A stretch of DNA of 64,000 nt. It comes from Mesorhizobium sp. WSM3862 (GTDB lineage Bacteria; Pseudomonadota; Alphaproteobacteria; Rhizobiales; Rhizobiaceae). Positions 22,332 to 31,178 of the stretch are shown here, one piece after another. Location of the stretch: contig NZ_NSGE01000006.1 of the NCBI RefSeq assembly GCF_002294985.1, positions 310,001 to 374,000 on the forward strand, read 5' to 3'. The notes beneath the pieces are model-generated. The model was not told where the DNA came from. It did not search any database and saw only the letters and a program-made list of their open reading frames with translations. Both the position numbers and the translations under genes were made by a program. The number at the start of each line of letters is the position of its first letter. Position 1 is the first letter of the stretch.

Positions 22332-22380
22332 GTAACCGTTCTGGTTACAAGTAACTTATTCGGTTACACCTCCGATGCAA
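22332..22380. promoter_or_regulatory. divergent control region of late and accessory operons
   Basis: Two operators, GTAACCGTTCTGGTTAC (22332-22348) and GTAACTTATTCGGTTAC (22351-22367), are 19 bp apart centre to centre. A leftward promoter has -35 TTGCAT (22375-22380), a 16-base spacer and -10 TAAGTT (22353-22358) inside the second operator. The rightward late operon starts at 22406, so both directions could be repressed together. Confidence 0.7.
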
Positions 22381-22405
22381 GTGAAAAAGTGAGGCCCTCG
22401 GCGTT

Positions 22406-23719
22406 ATGTTTCAAGGCGTTGTGCCGAAGGAATGCATCGCGCAAATCCTTCGCGTGTCTGAGGTCGACAAGTGGGGCCGGGTCTATAATTGCTGCTCCGG
22501 AACGTTCCGGTTCGAGCAGATCACCCTCGCCACTTTCCCCGGCGTTGAGATGCACTCCAACGACGTCAGCCTCTACTCGTCAGCCATCGCCGGTTACGTG
22601 CTGGGCAAGCCGATAGACTATGAGTTTCACGGCGCGCTCGACTTCGTGAACGAGTTCGACTTTCGGGAGCCCGATCAGCGCCTCGCCGCGCTGGCCGTCG
22701 GCTTCAATCTCGGCCGCTTCGCTGGCGGCAAGGCGAACGCCTACAAGACCAGCCATCGCGAGCACCTGGTTGCGAACTTCGCCAGCTATGTCGAGCGCAC
22801 CCTGGACAAGGTCCGCAAGCTTCCGGGCATGATCCCGATCAAGAGCTATTCGCCGCGCGACTGGATCCTGCATCTCGAGGAGGCGATCGACCGCAAGGCC
22901 GCGATCTTCTCCTACCCGCCGTTCTACAAGGGCGGCTACGAAAAGATGTTCGAGTTCCTGGCCGAGAACATCAGATGGGAAGCTCCCCGATATGAGCTGT
23001 TCGACCCCAAGGCGCTGCGCGGTCTCATCGAGCGCGTGCGGCAGGCGGGCGTCCCCTATTGCATCCTCTCGGACCAGATTTACGACGATCTGAAACCGGA
23101 GTTGGAATTCGTCTCCGGCCGGGGCCACCCGCACTACTGCTACGTGTCGACCGGCAAGTCGTCCTACCTGCAGCTCGTGCCGCGGTCGGCCCCGTTCCGC
23201 TACAAGCCAATCGACCTCGACAAGATCAAGCCGGATTCGGTCGTGACGATTGGCCGGGCCGACGCTGCCCAGATGACGTTCCTCAAGGACGTCTACCTCA
23301 AGAAGGGCATCACCCACACACCCGGCATGGTGAACTACCTGGTGCGCGTCGACGACATGCTGGTCGGCGGCCTGATCTACAACCTCGACAAATTCGCGAA
23401 GCGGTCGATTTACCTGCTGTCCGACTTCGCCATCTCGCGCGAGGGCAGACTGTCGAAGCTCGTCACCAGGCTCGCCTGCAACGGCGAGCTGCTGCGCGAC
23501 ATGGGCAAGCGCTTCATCGACCGTTTCGACAAGGTGCAAACCTCGGCGTTCTCGGACCATCCGGTATCGATGAAATATCGCGGCATCTTCGAGCAGACCA
23601 AGCGCGAGGAGATCGACGGGCCGGAAGGCAAGTTCCGCCTGCATTACGTCGGCGCCCGCATCGACGAGACGCCGCAACAAGCGTTCGAGTGGTGGTATGG
23701 CAAGCACTTCAAGCGTTGA
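22406..23719 (+). CDS. methyltransferase-like/GNAT fusion, putative antirestriction DNA modifier
   Basis: 437 aa. The N-terminal half resembles a SAM methyltransferase: VYNCCSGTFRFEQ (motif I place), HSNDVSLYSSAIAGYVLG, and FSYPPFYKGGYEKM standing for motif IV. The C-terminal 190 residues look like a Mom-type acetyltransferase: FLKDVYLKKGI, YLVRVDDMLVGGLIYNLDKF, YLLSDFAISREGRLSKLVTR, VQTSAFSDHPVSMKYRGIFE. Proteins of this build are annotated in other phages as putative antirestriction adenine methyltransferases. It is the first late gene and overlaps a ParB-like gene. I infer base hypermodification of virion DNA. Confidence 0.6.
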   Translation: MFQGVVPKECIAQILRVSEVDKWGRVYNCCSGTFRFEQITLATFPGVEMHSNDVSLYSSAIAGYVLGKPIDYEFHGALDFVNEFDFREPDQRLAALAVGFNLGRFAGGKANAYKTSHREHLVANFASYVERTLDKVRKLPGMIPIKSYSPRDWILHLEEAIDRKAAIFSYPPFYKGGYEKMFEFLAENIRWEAPRYELFDPKALRGLIERVRQAGVPYCILSDQIYDDLKPELEFVSGRGHPHYCYVSTGKSSYLQLVPRSAPFRYKPIDLDKIKPDSVVTIGRADAAQMTFLKDVYLKKGITHTPGMVNYLVRVDDMLVGGLIYNLDKFAKRSIYLLSDFAISREGRLSKLVTRLACNGELLRDMGKRFIDRFDKVQTSAFSDHPVSMKYRGIFEQTKREEIDGPEGKFRLHYVGARIDETPQQAFEWWYGKHFKR

Positions 23720-24437
23720 CTGGAAGGCCCTCGATATCGAGGCGCGCCAGGTTGATCCGAACACGCTTCGCCGCCGCGAGAAGAACGCGCACTACATGGC
23801 ACCGGCCATGTTCAAGCGCCTTGTCGAGAACGTCAAAATCGATGGCCGCCTCACCACCACGGTCCTGGTGTGCCAGAACAAAGACGGCTCCCTCGAGATC
23901 CTGTCCGGACATCATCGCACGGCCGCCGCGATCGAGGCTGGCCTGCCGCTGGTTGACGCGCTCGTCATCACCACCCCGTTGACGGAAAAGCGCAAGGTGG
24001 CGATCCAGTTGAGCCACAATTCAATCAACGGCGAAGACGACCAGTCGCTGCTTGCCCAGCTCTACGCCTCGCTCGACATCGATGCGAAGAAGTTCTCCGG
24101 TCTCGACGACAGCGTGCTCTCTGGCGACAAGGGACCAGGTGCGACAGCACTCGGCGGAGCGAACATCAAATACGACGAGCTGCTGTTCTCCTTCCTGCCG
24201 GAAGACCGCGTGCGGTTCGAGGTCGAGCTGGAGGCTCTCGCCAAAAGGGCGAAGCGCTTCCGCATCCATGCCGCGCCACAGTCGAAGTTCGACGAGTTCT
24301 TCGACGCCATCGTGCGCACCAAGAGCCAGCTCAACATCGTCAATTCGGGCATCGCCCTCTCGGTCATGGCGCGCCTTGCCGGCGAGCGGCTGGATCAACT
24401 CGAAGCGGAAGCGGAGGACAAATCCGATGCGGCATGA
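23697..24437 (+). CDS. ParB-like N-terminal domain protein
   Basis: 246 aa (MASTSSVDWKALDIEARQVD). Residues 15-110 are a ParB/Srx-like domain: NTLRRREKNAHYMAPAMFKR, then LEILSGHHRTAAAIEAGLPL, the S-G-x-H-R-T box of this superfamily. The C-terminal half is helical. The gene overlaps the modification gene by 23 bases and precedes terminase. In many phages a ParB-like protein accompanies DNA-modification genes; partitioning is unlikely in this position. Confidence 0.7.
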   Translation: MASTSSVDWKALDIEARQVDPNTLRRREKNAHYMAPAMFKRLVENVKIDGRLTTTVLVCQNKDGSLEILSGHHRTAAAIEAGLPLVDALVITTPLTEKRKVAIQLSHNSINGEDDQSLLAQLYASLDIDAKKFSGLDDSVLSGDKGPGATALGGANIKYDELLFSFLPEDRVRFEVELEALAKRAKRFRIHAAPQSKFDEFFDAIVRTKSQLNIVNSGIALSVMARLAGERLDQLEAEAEDKSDAA

Positions 24438-24576
24438 ACTGCCCAGCTTGCCCGGCTCGTTTCCCAAGCCCGAAGCGCCCATCGCCGGCCCGCCATTCGG
24501 CACCCCGTTTATCGTGGTGCTCGCCATCCTGTCGTTCACCTTCGCCGTGTGCCTCGCACGCGTCCTCCTTCCGTGA
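24427..24576 (+). CDS. small single-pass membrane protein
   Basis: 49 aa (MRHELPSLPGSFPKPEAPIA). A proline-rich N-terminus precedes one hydrophobic helix (FIVVLAILSFTFAVCLARVL) at the C-terminus. It overlaps the ParB-like stop by 11 bases. Function unknown; a tail-anchored regulator or a cryptic holin are possible. Confidence 0.5.
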   Translation: MRHELPSLPGSFPKPEAPIAGPPFGTPFIVVLAILSFTFAVCLARVLLP

Positions 24577-24826
24577 TCCAGATGCATTCGTGTGTGTGTA
24601 ACGTAGTGCCGGTGGTTAGCGTGGCCGCAGCGTCAAGCATTATGGGTCAGTTTGCATTTCGGCGCATGTTTGCAGACCTTATGCCCAGCAACGCTTTGCG
24701 GCCCGATTTGACCAGCACAATCGCATTCGGTTCGGCTCGCGGCATGATGTCCATGGGTTGCGGGATGGGTGGCAAAAAAAAGAGCCATCCCGAACATTCC
24801 GAACACTCGCACGCGCGAGTCGTCCG
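24577..24826 (+). other. gap before terminase, possible tiny gene
   Basis: No certain gene. A rightward frame at 24743-24830 (MMSMGCGMGGKKKSHPEHSE) ends in a GTGA overlap with the terminase small-subunit start, so a coupled peptide is possible. No convincing promoter or terminator is seen. Confidence 0.35.
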
Positions 24827-25462
24827 GTGATCAAGACCAAGACCACCGTGGCGACATCGAAGCCGAAGGCCAAGGCCAAGGCTGAAACGGCCACAACGAA
24901 GCCGAAAGCCGAGCCGAAAAAAAAGCCGGCGCGCGGCAAGAAGAAGCCGGCCAGCAAGGCATCGCCTCCTGTGGCGCCGAAGCCTGCTCCCAAGCCTGAG
25001 CCGGCACCACAGCCGAAGCCGGCGGAAGGCAACCGGGGCGGGGCATCGCCGAAACTGACCGAGCGCGACGTGCCGCGCGTGATCGCGATGCTGCGCCAGT
25101 GCGGCGGCATCAAGACGGTCGCGGCGGAGAAGCTGAACGTCGGCCGCACCACGCTCTACGCCTTCCTGAACGAGCATCCTGAAATCCAGGAGGCCGATTC
25201 CGAGATCGCCGACGAGTTGCTCGACGTTGCCGAGGGGCAGGTGGTGATCGCGCTTCGCTCTGGCGATTTGCAGACCGTGCGCTGGTACCTGGAGCTCAAA
25301 GGCAAGGACCGGGGCTATGTGCGCCGCGTCGAGCAGACCGGCAAGAATGGCGGTCCGGTCGAGACGCAAGCAAGGGCGAACCCGAAAGACTACACCGACG
25401 AGGAGTTGGACGTCCTGATTGCGGCAGCGCAACGACGGAAGGCCGCCGAAGCGCAAGGGTGA
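24827..25462 (+). CDS. terminase small subunit-like HTH protein
   Basis: About 211 aa from a GTG at 24827; a TTG further upstream is also open. The first 75 residues are Lys/Ala/Pro-rich and disordered. Residues 80-125 are a helix-turn-helix (IAMLRQCGGIKTVAAEKLNV then GRTTLYAFLNEHPEI), followed by an oligomerisation-like helix. It precedes the large terminase by 5 bases, so it should be the DNA-recognition subunit of packaging. A packaging site may lie in or near this gene. Confidence 0.65.
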   Translation: MIKTKTTVATSKPKAKAKAETATTKPKAEPKKKPARGKKKPASKASPPVAPKPAPKPEPAPQPKPAEGNRGGASPKLTERDVPRVIAMLRQCGGIKTVAAEKLNVGRTTLYAFLNEHPEIQEADSEIADELLDVAEGQVVIALRSGDLQTVRWYLELKGKDRGYVRRVEQTGKNGGPVETQARANPKDYTDEELDVLIAAAQRRKAAEAQG

Positions 25463-25467
25463 TTTGA

Positions 25468-27117
25468 ATGGCGCAGAAGTCTGCCGCCGCCCGCGCGCCG
25501 CTCAATGCCCCCGACCTCGAAGACCTGCTGATCGAGCGAGACCGGCGCAAGGCCAAGGGATCGTTCGCCGAGTTCGTCAAGATGGCGTGGCTCGAACTTG
25601 AGCCGGAGACGCCGCTGGTCTGGAACTGGCACATGCAGGTGGTTTGCGACCATCTGCAAGCGCTGGTCGAGGGCAAGTTTCTCGAGCTGGGCCTGCGCAA
25701 CCGCCTCGTCATCAACGTGCCGCCTGGCACATCGAAATCGCTGCTCGTCTCGGTGCTGTTGCAGGCCTGGGAGTGGGGACCGGCCGGCCGGCCCGGCATG
25801 CGGTATCTGTCGACGGCGTATAACGACGGGCCGGTCAATCGCGACACCCGCAAATGCCGCGATCTGATCCTGTCGCGCTGGTACCAGGACCGCTGGCCCG
25901 AGGTTCATCTCAGCCGCAGGGCCGAGACCTCGTTTGCCAACAACAGCACCGGCACCCGCGAGGGCGTGGCGTTCGGCTCGCTCACCTCGCAGCGTGGCGA
26001 TCGCCTGATCATCGACGATCCGCACTCGACCGAGACGGCGGAATCGGCGACCGAGCGCACCGCCACAACCCGCAAGTTTCGCGAGGGCGCGCAAAACCGC
26101 CTGAACGACCAGAAGCGCAGCGTGATCATCGTCATCATGCAGCGCCTGCATGAGGCTGACGTCACAGGCGTCATCCTCGACGGCAAGATGGATTACGTCC
26201 ATCTGTGCCTGCCGATGCAGTTCGAGCCCGACCGCTGCTGCTACACCCCGGTCAAGGTTTCCAGCTCCGTCGGCGAGCCGATCCTGGCGCGCTATGACGC
26301 GAGCAAGCAGCACTGGTACGGCGAGAACGACAATCTGCCGGACGAGCGTCGCGCCGAGATCGAGGCGATCAAGCTCCAGCTCGTCTGGCGGCAGGATCCT
26401 CGCACCGTCGACGGCGAGATCCTCGATCCGATCCGCTTCCCGCCCGATGAGCTGAAACAGCTCTACAACGACATGACGTCGTATGCCGTCGCGGGCCAGT
26501 ATCAGCAGCGGCCAGCGCCGCGCGCCGGCGGCATGTTCCAGCGCGCATGGTTCGAGGGTCGCATCGTCAGGGCAGCGCCGAAGGGCACCATCTGGGTCCG
26601 CCATTGGGACTTGGCCGGCACGCGCGGCGGCACTGGCGCGCGCACCGCAGGCGTCAAACTCGGCCGCGATCCCGAAGGCCGCTACTATGTCGGCCATGTC
26701 GTGACGCTTCGGGAGGAAGGCAAGTCGGTCCGTAAGACGATCGAGACGCAGGCCGCGCTCGACGGCAAGGCGGTCCACATCAGCCTGCCGCAGGATCCCG
26801 GTCAGGCCGGCAAGGCGCAGGTGCAGGATTTCGTCGCGCAGCTCGCCGGCTACAAAGTGCATGCCGAGGGCGAGACCGGCGACAAGATCACGCGCGCCGA
26901 GCCGTTCGCGGCGCAATGCGAGCACGGCAACGTCCACATCGTCGAAGGCGAGTGGAACACGCTCTACCTCGACGAACTCTGCCTGTTCCCAGCCTCCAAG
27001 CTGATGGACCAGGTCGATGCTTCATCCGGCGCCTTTACGAGGCTGCTCAACATCAAGGGGGCCATGGTGATCAGCGACGACGTTCTTCGGCGCGCTGCCC
27101 AGCCGGGGCCGCGATGA
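25468..27117 (+). CDS. terL: terminase large subunit
   Basis: 549 aa. Walker A is VINVPPGTSKSLLVSV (about residue 92), Walker B RLIIDDPHSTE (about 180), with a coupling motif near VIIVIMQRLHEADVTG. The C-terminal nuclease domain has WVRHWDLAGTRGG with the first catalytic aspartate and later VHISLPQDPGQAGKAQ. It drives ATP-dependent packaging and cuts concatemers. Its stop overlaps the portal start as ATGA. Confidence 0.92.
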   Translation: MAQKSAAARAPLNAPDLEDLLIERDRRKAKGSFAEFVKMAWLELEPETPLVWNWHMQVVCDHLQALVEGKFLELGLRNRLVINVPPGTSKSLLVSVLLQAWEWGPAGRPGMRYLSTAYNDGPVNRDTRKCRDLILSRWYQDRWPEVHLSRRAETSFANNSTGTREGVAFGSLTSQRGDRLIIDDPHSTETAESATERTATTRKFREGAQNRLNDQKRSVIIVIMQRLHEADVTGVILDGKMDYVHLCLPMQFEPDRCCYTPVKVSSSVGEPILARYDASKQHWYGENDNLPDERRAEIEAIKLQLVWRQDPRTVDGEILDPIRFPPDELKQLYNDMTSYAVAGQYQQRPAPRAGGMFQRAWFEGRIVRAAPKGTIWVRHWDLAGTRGGTGARTAGVKLGRDPEGRYYVGHVVTLREEGKSVRKTIETQAALDGKAVHISLPQDPGQAGKAQVQDFVAQLAGYKVHAEGETGDKITRAEPFAAQCEHGNVHIVEGEWNTLYLDELCLFPASKLMDQVDASSGAFTRLLNIKGAMVISDDVLRRAAQPGPR

Positions 27118-28775
27118 TCAAGAAACTTTGGGGCGCATTGCGCCGTCGTTGGACACGCGGACCAGTCGCCGACGTCCCTGCGTCGGCGCCGCCGGCAGCA
27201 GTTCCTCCAGGAGCGCGTCCTCCCACGCGCATCTCGGATGCGATGCTGTCGGCGATCCGCGCGCAAGCGGCCGCACCGAAGCAGCCGGTGCCGGTCTTCA
27301 CCCTGCCCAAGCACCCGGATGGCGTGCTCCCGTCGGGCAACACCGGGCTTGCCATGGACAGCGCCGTCGGCGCGGTTCAGAGCTGGGCGAACGGCTTCGC
27401 GCTGAGTGGCTACTTCTCGGAGGGGATCACCTTCCTCGGCTACGCCTACCTCTCGGAGCTGGCTCAGCGCCCGGAATACCGGGTGATCTCCGAGACCATC
27501 GCGACCGAGATGACGCGCAAATGGATCCGCTTCACCTCGAACGACGGTGAAGACAAGGCCGACAGGATCGCGGAGCTGGAGGCCGAGTTCAAGCGCCTCA
27601 ACGTGCGCGACATCTTCTGCCGCGCCGCCGAGCAGGATGGCTTCTTCGGCCGCGGTCACATCTACATCGACACCGGCGACACCGACGATGTCGACGAGCT
27701 GCAAAAGCCGATCGGCACCGGCTGGGACAAGCTGAGCGTCACCAAGTTCGCCAACAAGCCCATCCAGGCGCTGCGCACCGTCGAGGCGGTCTGGTGCTAT
27801 CCGACCAACTACAACTCGAGCGATCCGCTCAAGGACAACTGGTATCGGCCCGACAGCTGGTATGTGCAGGCCAAGATCGTCCACACCACGCGGCTGATCA
27901 CGCTGATCGGGCGCGAGGTGCCCGACCTGTTGAAGCCGACCTATTCGTTCGGCGGCTTGTCGCTGTCGCAGATGTGCAAGCCGTATGTCGACAACTGGCT
28001 GGAGACGCGCCAGTCGGTGAACGACATCATCTCGATGTTCAGCGTCTTCCTGCTCGCCACCAACCTGGGCGAGACGCTGCAAGCCGACGGCGACCAGCTC
28101 TTCCGCCGTGCTGAACTTTTCAATTTGGTCAGGTCCAATCGCGGCCTGATGATGATCGACAAGGATAGCGAGGACTTCAAGAACGTCGCGGCTCCGCTCT
28201 CCGGGCTCGACGTGCTCCAGGCCCAGGCGCAAGAGCACATGGCGTCGGTGAGCCACATTCCGTTGGTCAAGCTGCTCGGCGTCCAGCCGGCCGGCTTGAA
28301 CGCCTCCTCGGAGGGCGAAATCCAGGTGTTCTACGACTACGTGCATTCCTTCCAGGAGCACCTGTTTCGCCAGCCCATCCACCGCCTGCTCGGCCTGGTG
28401 ATGACCTCGCTTTGGGGCGAGCCCGACCCAGGCATCGACTTCGAGTTTGAGAAGCTCGAAGAGACCAATGAGAAGGAAGCGGCCGAGGTTGAAAAGATCA
28501 AGGCCGAGCGCGACGTGATCCTCATCGACGGCGGCGTGATCTCGCCCGAGGAATCGCGTCACCGCGTTGGCGGCGATCCGGACTCTGACTTCTCTTCGAT
28601 CGACGTCGAGGACCTGCCCGACCTCCTCGAAGAGGAAGAGGATGGGCTGGTGCCGAATGGTGGCTCTCCGGCCAAGGATATCGAGGGCGCCGGGGTAGTG
28701 GGTCAGGTTGAATTCCGCCCCGATCGCAACCGCCTACGGCTCTTGGCCCTGATTTCGCAGAAGGATGGCGGCTAG
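27114..28775 (+). CDS. portal protein, DUF1073 type
   Basis: 553 aa. After a disordered proline-rich start, the body matches the DUF1073 portal style: GYFSEGITFLGYAYLSELAQ, RPEYRVISETIATEMTRKWI, GLMMIDKDSEDFKNVAAPLS, and VKLLGVQPAGLNASSEGEIQ. The portal forms the dodecameric DNA channel at one capsid vertex. The same domain name is linked to anti-CBASS proteins in other phages; I see no phosphodiesterase motif here. Its last 42 bases overlap a leftward gene. Confidence 0.85.
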   Translation: MIKKLWGALRRRWTRGPVADVPASAPPAAVPPGARPPTRISDAMLSAIRAQAAAPKQPVPVFTLPKHPDGVLPSGNTGLAMDSAVGAVQSWANGFALSGYFSEGITFLGYAYLSELAQRPEYRVISETIATEMTRKWIRFTSNDGEDKADRIAELEAEFKRLNVRDIFCRAAEQDGFFGRGHIYIDTGDTDDVDELQKPIGTGWDKLSVTKFANKPIQALRTVEAVWCYPTNYNSSDPLKDNWYRPDSWYVQAKIVHTTRLITLIGREVPDLLKPTYSFGGLSLSQMCKPYVDNWLETRQSVNDIISMFSVFLLATNLGETLQADGDQLFRRAELFNLVRSNRGLMMIDKDSEDFKNVAAPLSGLDVLQAQAQEHMASVSHIPLVKLLGVQPAGLNASSEGEIQVFYDYVHSFQEHLFRQPIHRLLGLVMTSLWGEPDPGIDFEFEKLEETNEKEAAEVEKIKAERDVILIDGGVISPEESRHRVGGDPDSDFSSIDVEDLPDLLEEEEDGLVPNGGSPAKDIEGAGVVGQVEFRPDRNRLRLLALISQKDGG

Positions 28776-28952
28776 GTCATCCTCAAAAATCGCAAGGGTT
28801 TGCTCGAATAGGGTGAGCAAATGTTCAGCCTCCGCGCTTTGCCGTCCCTGCGCTCCTATGCGTCTGATCTGTTGGCGTTGCCGTTCCACAAGCTCGCGCC
28901 CTTTCGCGACGTGCTTTTCTGCCAACGCAATTCGAGATTGAAAATCCGTCAT
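28734..28952 (-). CDS. small helical protein, rhizobial type, opposite strand
   Basis: 72 aa (MTDFQSRIALAEKHVAKGRE). An all-helical protein with a pattern (ARHV.GR.LV.RQR..I) very common among small chromosomal proteins of Rhizobiales. It opposes the late operon and overlaps the portal end, so it is probably expressed from its own promoter in the lysogen. Function unknown. Confidence 0.65.
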   Translation of the reverse strand: MTDFQSRIALAEKHVAKGRELVERQRQQIRRIGAQGRQSAEAEHLLTLFEQTLAIFEDDLAAILLRNQGQEP

Positions 28953-29113
28953 CGAGGCTCTCCGTCTCTAGGCGGGAGCTCAATATCTCTCAGCCACCGA
29001 CGCCCAACGCATGCTGTTGCCGGTGATGGGACACTATGGACCTGAAAGCTGGAAAGGTCCAATCTTGCGGTGCGGTGGCTTCGAATTTTCGGCTTCGTTG
29101 GGTGAGACGCGGC

Positions 29114-29302
29114 ATGAACGAGACGCGCGAAATCCGGCTTCGGCTGCTCGAAATCGTGGGGCGTGACGTCAGTGTCACCGGCGACAACATCGTTGAAACC
29201 GTTCTTGCCTTAGAACGGTTTGTCTGGGAGGCGGGTGTTGCCAAGCCCGGGGAGCCGGCAGATAGTGCGGCTCCCGTCACGGACAACGCCGGCACCGCTT
29301 GA
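29114..29302 (+). CDS. hypothetical small protein
   Basis: 62 aa from ATG 29114 (MNETREIRLRLLEIVGRDVS). A helical domain (IVETVLALERFVWEAG) is followed by a disordered tail. A TTG-started frame of about 57 codons overlaps its stop (MITLHLWELLKAQTPDDREI) and may be another small gene before the morphogenesis protein. Confidence 0.5.
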   Translation: MNETREIRLRLLEIVGRDVSVTGDNIVETVLALERFVWEAGVAKPGEPADSAAPVTDNAGTA

Positions 29303-29380
29303 TCACGCTCCACCTCTGGGAACTCCTCAAAGCACAGACGCCCGACGATCGCGAGATCGCCGAGACGCTGAGGGATCGTG

Positions 29381-30196
29381 ATGTCCAGCCTGCAAAGTCG
29401 TCGGACGGCCAAGCGCAACGAAAAGGTGCTTCGCCCGGTCCGACCCAACGTCGGGATCGAGACGGCCTATAGGGGCCGTCTGACGCGCTTGATCGACGCC
29501 ATGAGCGACAGCGTGATCTACTGGCTGAAAGCCCGTGCCAATACGCCCCGCATAGCGCAGGATGAGACGCCAGCGGATGCGCTGCGCCGATCGATCCGCA
29601 AGCTTGCCGCGCAGTGGACCAAGCGCTTCGACGTCGCCGCGGTGAAGCTCGGCGACTATTTCGCGCTCTCGGTCGAGCAACGTTCGAGTGCGGCGCTGCG
29701 CAAGATCCTGCGCGATGGCGGCATCTCGGTCGAGTTCAAGATGACGGCGGCGATGCGCGACGTCGTCGACGCGACGATTCACGCCAATGTGGCGCTGATC
29801 AAGTCGATCCCGTCGCAGTATTTCGACCAGGTCGAGGGCGCGGTGATGCGGTCGGTGCAGACCGGCCGCGACCTCTCCGGCCTGGTGCAGGATCTCGAGC
29901 GATATTCCGGCATCACGCGGCGCCGGGCCGCTTTCATCGCGCTCGACCAGAACAACAAGGCGACGTCGGCCTTCAACACCGCGCGCCAGCTCGAACTCGG
30001 TATCGATGAAGCTGAGTGGCACCATAGCGGCGGCGGCAAGGAACCTCGCCCCACGCATGTCCAGGCCGGCCGCGAAAGGGTCCGCTACAAGATTTCGACC
30101 GGCTGGTACGACCCTGCCGTCAAGCGTTTCATCCGGCCGGGCGAGGAACCCGGTTGCCGATGCGTCGGGAAGCCGATCATCAAGGGCTTCTCCTAA
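29381..30196 (+). CDS. head morphogenesis protein (SPP1 gp7/Mu F-like)
   Basis: 271 aa from ATG 29381 (a GTG lies one codon earlier). The N-terminal half is helical. The C-terminal hundred residues carry the family signature: SGITRRRAAFIALDQNNKAT, a conserved histidine pair in AEWHHSGGGKEPRPTH, and the closing GEEPGCRCVGKPI. Members associate with the portal and are injected or act in head assembly. Ends at a perfect hairpin shared with the opposite gene. Confidence 0.85.
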   Translation: MSSLQSRRTAKRNEKVLRPVRPNVGIETAYRGRLTRLIDAMSDSVIYWLKARANTPRIAQDETPADALRRSIRKLAAQWTKRFDVAAVKLGDYFALSVEQRSSAALRKILRDGGISVEFKMTAAMRDVVDATIHANVALIKSIPSQYFDQVEGAVMRSVQTGRDLSGLVQDLERYSGITRRRAAFIALDQNNKATSAFNTARQLELGIDEAEWHHSGGGKEPRPTHVQAGRERVRYKISTGWYDPAVKRFIRPGEEPGCRCVGKPIIKGFS

Positions 30197-30200
30197 GGAA

Positions 30201-30230
30201 AAGCGCGTGATCGTATGGGATCACGCGCTT
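30201..30230. terminator. bidirectional hairpin terminator
   Basis: Perfect 12-bp stem AAGCGCGTGATC/GATCACGCGCTT with a 6-base loop. Read leftward it is followed by TTTTCCTT, so it terminates the GlsB-type gene. Rightward there is no T-run, so late transcription may pass. Confidence 0.7.
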
Positions 30231-30251
30231 CAGTGCGCCCAGTTTGCCGGT

Positions 30252-30503
30252 TCAGCGTCTGAACATCCGGGCAACAGCGATCAAAATACATGCGCCGATA
30301 AAGCCGGCCACAAGATAGCCAAGCCATCCGGTCAAGGATATGCCCAGCAATCCGAGAAGGAGGTTAGCGACGATGGCGCCGACAACCCCCAAAAGGATGT
30401 TCATGAGCACGCCCATATTGCTCTTCATGAACATCTCGGCGAGCCAGCCGGCGATGCCGCCGATCACAATAGCAGCGATCCAACCGACACCTGGATTTTC
30501 CAT
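30252..30503 (-). CDS. GlsB/YeaQ/YmgE-type stress membrane protein
   Basis: 83 aa. Three hydrophobic segments with small-residue motifs: WIAAIVIGGIAGWLAEMFM, GVLMNILLGVVGAIVANLLL, LGYLVAGFIGACILIAVARM. This is the transglycosylase-associated (GlsB-like) family, linked to envelope stress although the mechanism is uncertain. It lies opposite to the late operon with its own terminator, so it is likely cargo expressed from the prophage. Confidence 0.85.
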   Translation of the reverse strand: MENPGVGWIAAIVIGGIAGWLAEMFMKSNMGVLMNILLGVVGAIVANLLLGLLGISLTGWLGYLVAGFIGACILIAVARMFRR

Positions 30504-30577
30504 GTTTCCCCTTTCCTAGAACCGAAATTGGTTCGGCGGGAAAAACGTGCGGCAAACCAATAAAGTTCCTCGACCGC

Positions 30578-30892
30578 TCAGGCGGCAGCATGCAGCGTCG
30601 GGATGGCCTTGATCTCGGCGCTGAGTGCCTTCTCGGCCTGCTCCAGATCATAGTTGCGCTGGAGGTTGAGCCAGAGCACCGGGCCGTTGCCGACCAGCTT
30701 TCCAATTCGGAGAGCCATCGGGACCGTGATGGGCTGCTTCTCGTCGATGATGTCGTAGAGCGTCTTGCGCGAAATGCCGAGCAGCTTGGCGATCTCGGTC
30801 TTCGACTTGTCGAGCGCCGGGATGACGTCTTCGCGGAGCAGTTCGCCGGGGTGCATGGCGGGTAAACCGCGCTTGATGGCTTTCGTGTTCAT
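30578..30892 (-). CDS. higA: HigA-type antitoxin
   Basis: 104 aa (MNTKAIKRGLPAMHPGELLR). The HTH (KTEIAKLLGISRKTLYDIID) follows the family hallmark HPGELLREDVIP. HigA neutralises HigB and, with it, represses the operon. Its ATG overlaps the toxin stop (TGATG), giving the toxin-first gene order typical of higBA. Confidence 0.88.
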   Translation of the reverse strand: MNTKAIKRGLPAMHPGELLREDVIPALDKSKTEIAKLLGISRKTLYDIIDEKQPITVPMALRIGKLVGNGPVLWLNLQRNYDLEQAEKALSAEIKAIPTLHAAA

Positions 30893-31170
30893 CAGTGGTA
30901 ATCCTCCATTTCTACGTCGATGGCGTCCTCGCCATCCCACCCGAATGTGATCCGGTAGTTGCCGGTGACGCGGACCGAATATCGGCCTTTGTCTTGACCG
31001 ACGAGGCCGTGAAAGTGATAGCCGGGCAGGTCCATGTCCTGTGGCCGTGCCGCCGCTTCCAAGGCCCGCAGGATGCGAGCGACACGCTTGTCGTCCTGAA
31101 CGCTAAGACCGCGCGCTTTGCCGGTTTCGAAGAAGCGTTGCAGGGCTTTGTTTCGGAACGTCTTGATCAT
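30892..31170 (-). CDS. higB: HigB-type ribosome-dependent toxin
   Basis: 92 aa (MIKTFRNKALQRFFETGKAR). RelE-fold family with LPGYHFHGLVGQDKGRYSVR and VTGNYRITFGW, the usual residues around the mRNA-cleaving site. Toxin precedes antitoxin, with a shared stop/start. Two palindromic operators lie directly upstream. In a prophage this pair favours retention of the element and can abort competing infections. Confidence 0.9.
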   Translation of the reverse strand: MIKTFRNKALQRFFETGKARGLSVQDDKRVARILRALEAAARPQDMDLPGYHFHGLVGQDKGRYSVRVTGNYRITFGWDGEDAIDVEMEDYH

Positions 31171-31178
31171 GCTTAGAG

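Noticed and set aside
22580..23764. Long leftward open frame (394 codons) opposite the 22406 gene
   Set aside because: It is a mirror of GC-rich coding sequence; no ribosome site, no recognisable motif, and the rightward frame has clear domains.
26964..28562. Leftward 532-codon open frame opposite the portal gene
   Set aside because: Antisense shadow; the portal frame carries family motifs.
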